In this document: piece by piece, positions 31,890-32,572 of the stretch
Position numbering within the stretch: position 1 is the stretch's first letter
Layout: every line of letters begins with the position of its first letter
Assembly (NCBI GenBank): GCA_023248535.1
Contig: JAHFEJ010000028.1
Coordinates: forward strand, 1 to 32,572
Length of the DNA: 32,572 nt
Source of the DNA: Nitrospinales bacterium
GTDB lineage: Bacteria; Nitrospinota_A; UBA7883; JACRGQ01
Direction: 5' to 3'
Position numbers and translations under genes: made by a program
The notes under the pieces: generated by a model
Told to the model about the DNA's origin: nothing
Databases searched by the model: none
The model's input: only the letters and a program-made list of their open reading frames with translations

Positions 31890-32180
31890 CTAGCGGGGGT
31901 TTTGCGCGGCGGCGCAAGCGGCTTTGACGGCGGCTTCCTGCGAGGGGTAGTTGAAATAACTCCCTCCCACCACCAGCCACCAGTTGTTCATATACCCCAG
32001 CTTGGGATCGACCGGACGCATCTGTTTCACCGTGACCATTGCGCCGTTATCGCATTTGATGACGTAATGTGTTTCATTGGGGCGGTCGATCTGGTTTGTC
32101 ACTTTCCACGCAAATGCGGCGGCCGGGGCGAAGAAAGCCCAAACGCCACATAGAATCAGTATCCGCCCTGCTCTATTCAT
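31890..32180 (-). CDS. Small secreted protein of unknown function
   Basis: The 96-residue protein has a signal peptide (residues 1-24, ILILCGVWAFFAPAAAFA, cleavage before W). The mature part of about 70 residues carries two Cys (KCDNGA, KAACAAA) that could form a disulfide, and Trp/Tyr-rich GYMNNWWLVVGGSYFNY. No family is recognised. Only a weak ribosome site (GGCAGG) precedes the ATG. It lies upstream of, and codirectional with, the DUF2971 gene. Confidence 0.65.
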   Translation of the reverse strand: MNRAGRILILCGVWAFFAPAAAFAWKVTNQIDRPNETHYVIKCDNGAMVTVKQMRPVDPKLGYMNNWWLVVGGSYFNYPSQEAAVKAACAAAQNPR

Positions 32181-32224
32181 CCTGCCGCCGATAGTACCGC
32201 AAAAACACCGAATACCAAAGGTAG

Positions 32225-32395
32225 CGGCGGCATTCCTGCCGCCGATTGGCTCCGGGTAGGTACAGGCTCTTAGCCTGTACATCGGCCCGTGGCCGACAGT
32301 TTTCTCCGCCGGAGAAAAGTACATGCTGAGAGCATGTACCCACCCAAGAAGAATGATCGGCCCAGGTGGGCCGATGACACGCAGGAATGCGTGTC
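32225..32395. repeat. String of seven different perfect hairpins
   Basis: Seven short inverted repeats lie one after another, each with a perfect stem and a loop of three or four bases: 32225-32244 (CGGCGGCA stem), 32260-32280 (GTACAGGCT, loop CTT), 32282-32296 (TCGGCC), 32300-32318 (TTTTCTCC), 32319-32339 (GTACATGCT, loop GAG), 32356-32375 (ATCGGCCC) and 32376-32395 (GACACGCA). The stems differ from one another, so it is not a CRISPR array. The stretch 32181-32490 has no credible gene. Confidence 0.9.
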
Positions 32396-32490
32396 CCACC
32401 ATTTGCGTGTCCCCCCATTAAGGAAGGGCGGAGCGGATTATTGATTCATGTACGGATAATGTCCTAACGCGGGTCAAAAGAAAGGGGGCT

Positions 32491-32572
32491 GTGCCGCAGG
32501 AAAGAACTGAGCAGGCCGGGCTTCCGTTGGAGGCGTTTACCATGCTTGCGCACAACCCCTGCCAGAGCCATA
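32491..32572 (+). CDS. Possible start of an unidentified gene running off the window
   Basis: From GTG 32491 the frame stays open to the window end and reads VPQERTEQAGLPLEAFTMLA then HNPCQSH. AAAGGGGG lies three bases upstream as a possible ribosome site. Only 27 residues are visible and no family is recognised, so this is weakly supported. Confidence 0.25.
   Translation, partial: MPQERTEQAGLPLEAFTMLAHNPCQSH

Noticed and set aside
32225-32395. CRISPR-like array
   Set aside because: The palindromic units differ in sequence and are not separated by uniform spacers; no cas genes are visible.

Overview
The window looks like a mostly core, moderately GC-rich chromosome segment of a Gram-negative, respiring bacterium. 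It carries lipoproteins, a periplasmic c-type cytochrome, a Rieske/cytochrome b complex with a pentaheme cytochrome, c-di-GMP signalling, a tmRNA gene, arginine and branched-chain amino acid enzymes, and DNA repair genes. The split cytochrome b and the ferredoxin-tailed GltD-like oxidoreductase fit lineages such as Desulfobacterota, Nitrospirota or Nitrospinota. That placement is an inference; no marker here fixes the phylum.

Layout. 1-117: right end of an insertion sequence (probably ISL3 family) that has cut the 3' end of an AT-rich DUF262 gene (92-1078, minus). 1269-2573: alpha/beta-hydrolase lipoprotein (minus). 2574-3260: two 77-bp direct repeats, a 26-bp-arm palindrome and a complete tmRNA gene (minus; tag ANNFDYALAA). 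3401-4474: a DUF302 protein and a cytochrome c'-like protein, separated by a dispersed palindromic repeat. 4682-8080: four-gene operon of a Ppx/GppA-HD phosphatase, two tandem thymidylate-kinase-like proteins (the second has Arg in place of the Walker A Lys) and a Lys-rich small protein. 8284-12329: membrane-anchored STAS protein, EAL-CBS-GGDEF protein and SLC13/DASS transporter. 12425-17344: Sel1 lipoprotein, flavin-binding split-barrel protein, methyltransferase, branched-chain aminotransferase and GlcD-type flavoprotein. 17470-23191: electron-transfer operon of Rieske, cytochrome b6-like, subunit IV-like, pentaheme cytochrome, GltD-like/ferredoxin oxidoreductase and CBS protein, closed by a strong terminator. 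23293-24928 (minus): YciO/Sua5-like protein and a receiver-HATPase protein. 25054-27994: cysteine-free MutY-like glycosylase, methyltransferase, LigB/DODA dioxygenase and GNAT. 28000-30542 (minus): ArgJ and XseA, overlapping. 30817-32180 (minus): accessory genes (orphan Phd-like antitoxin, DUF2971, small secreted protein). 32225-32395: a string of seven different short perfect hairpins.

How it works together. The bc-type operon should oxidise quinol and pass electrons to c-type cytochromes, with the flavoprotein as a possible soluble electron donor or acceptor. The Ppx/kinase operon suggests polyphosphate or phosphonucleotide metabolism, but the kinase sequences depart from true dTMP kinases. 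The strongest candidates for undescribed biology are this kinase pair, the hairpin string at the right end and the duplicated, palindromic tmRNA 3' end. Everything is read by eye from sequence; no database search was possible.
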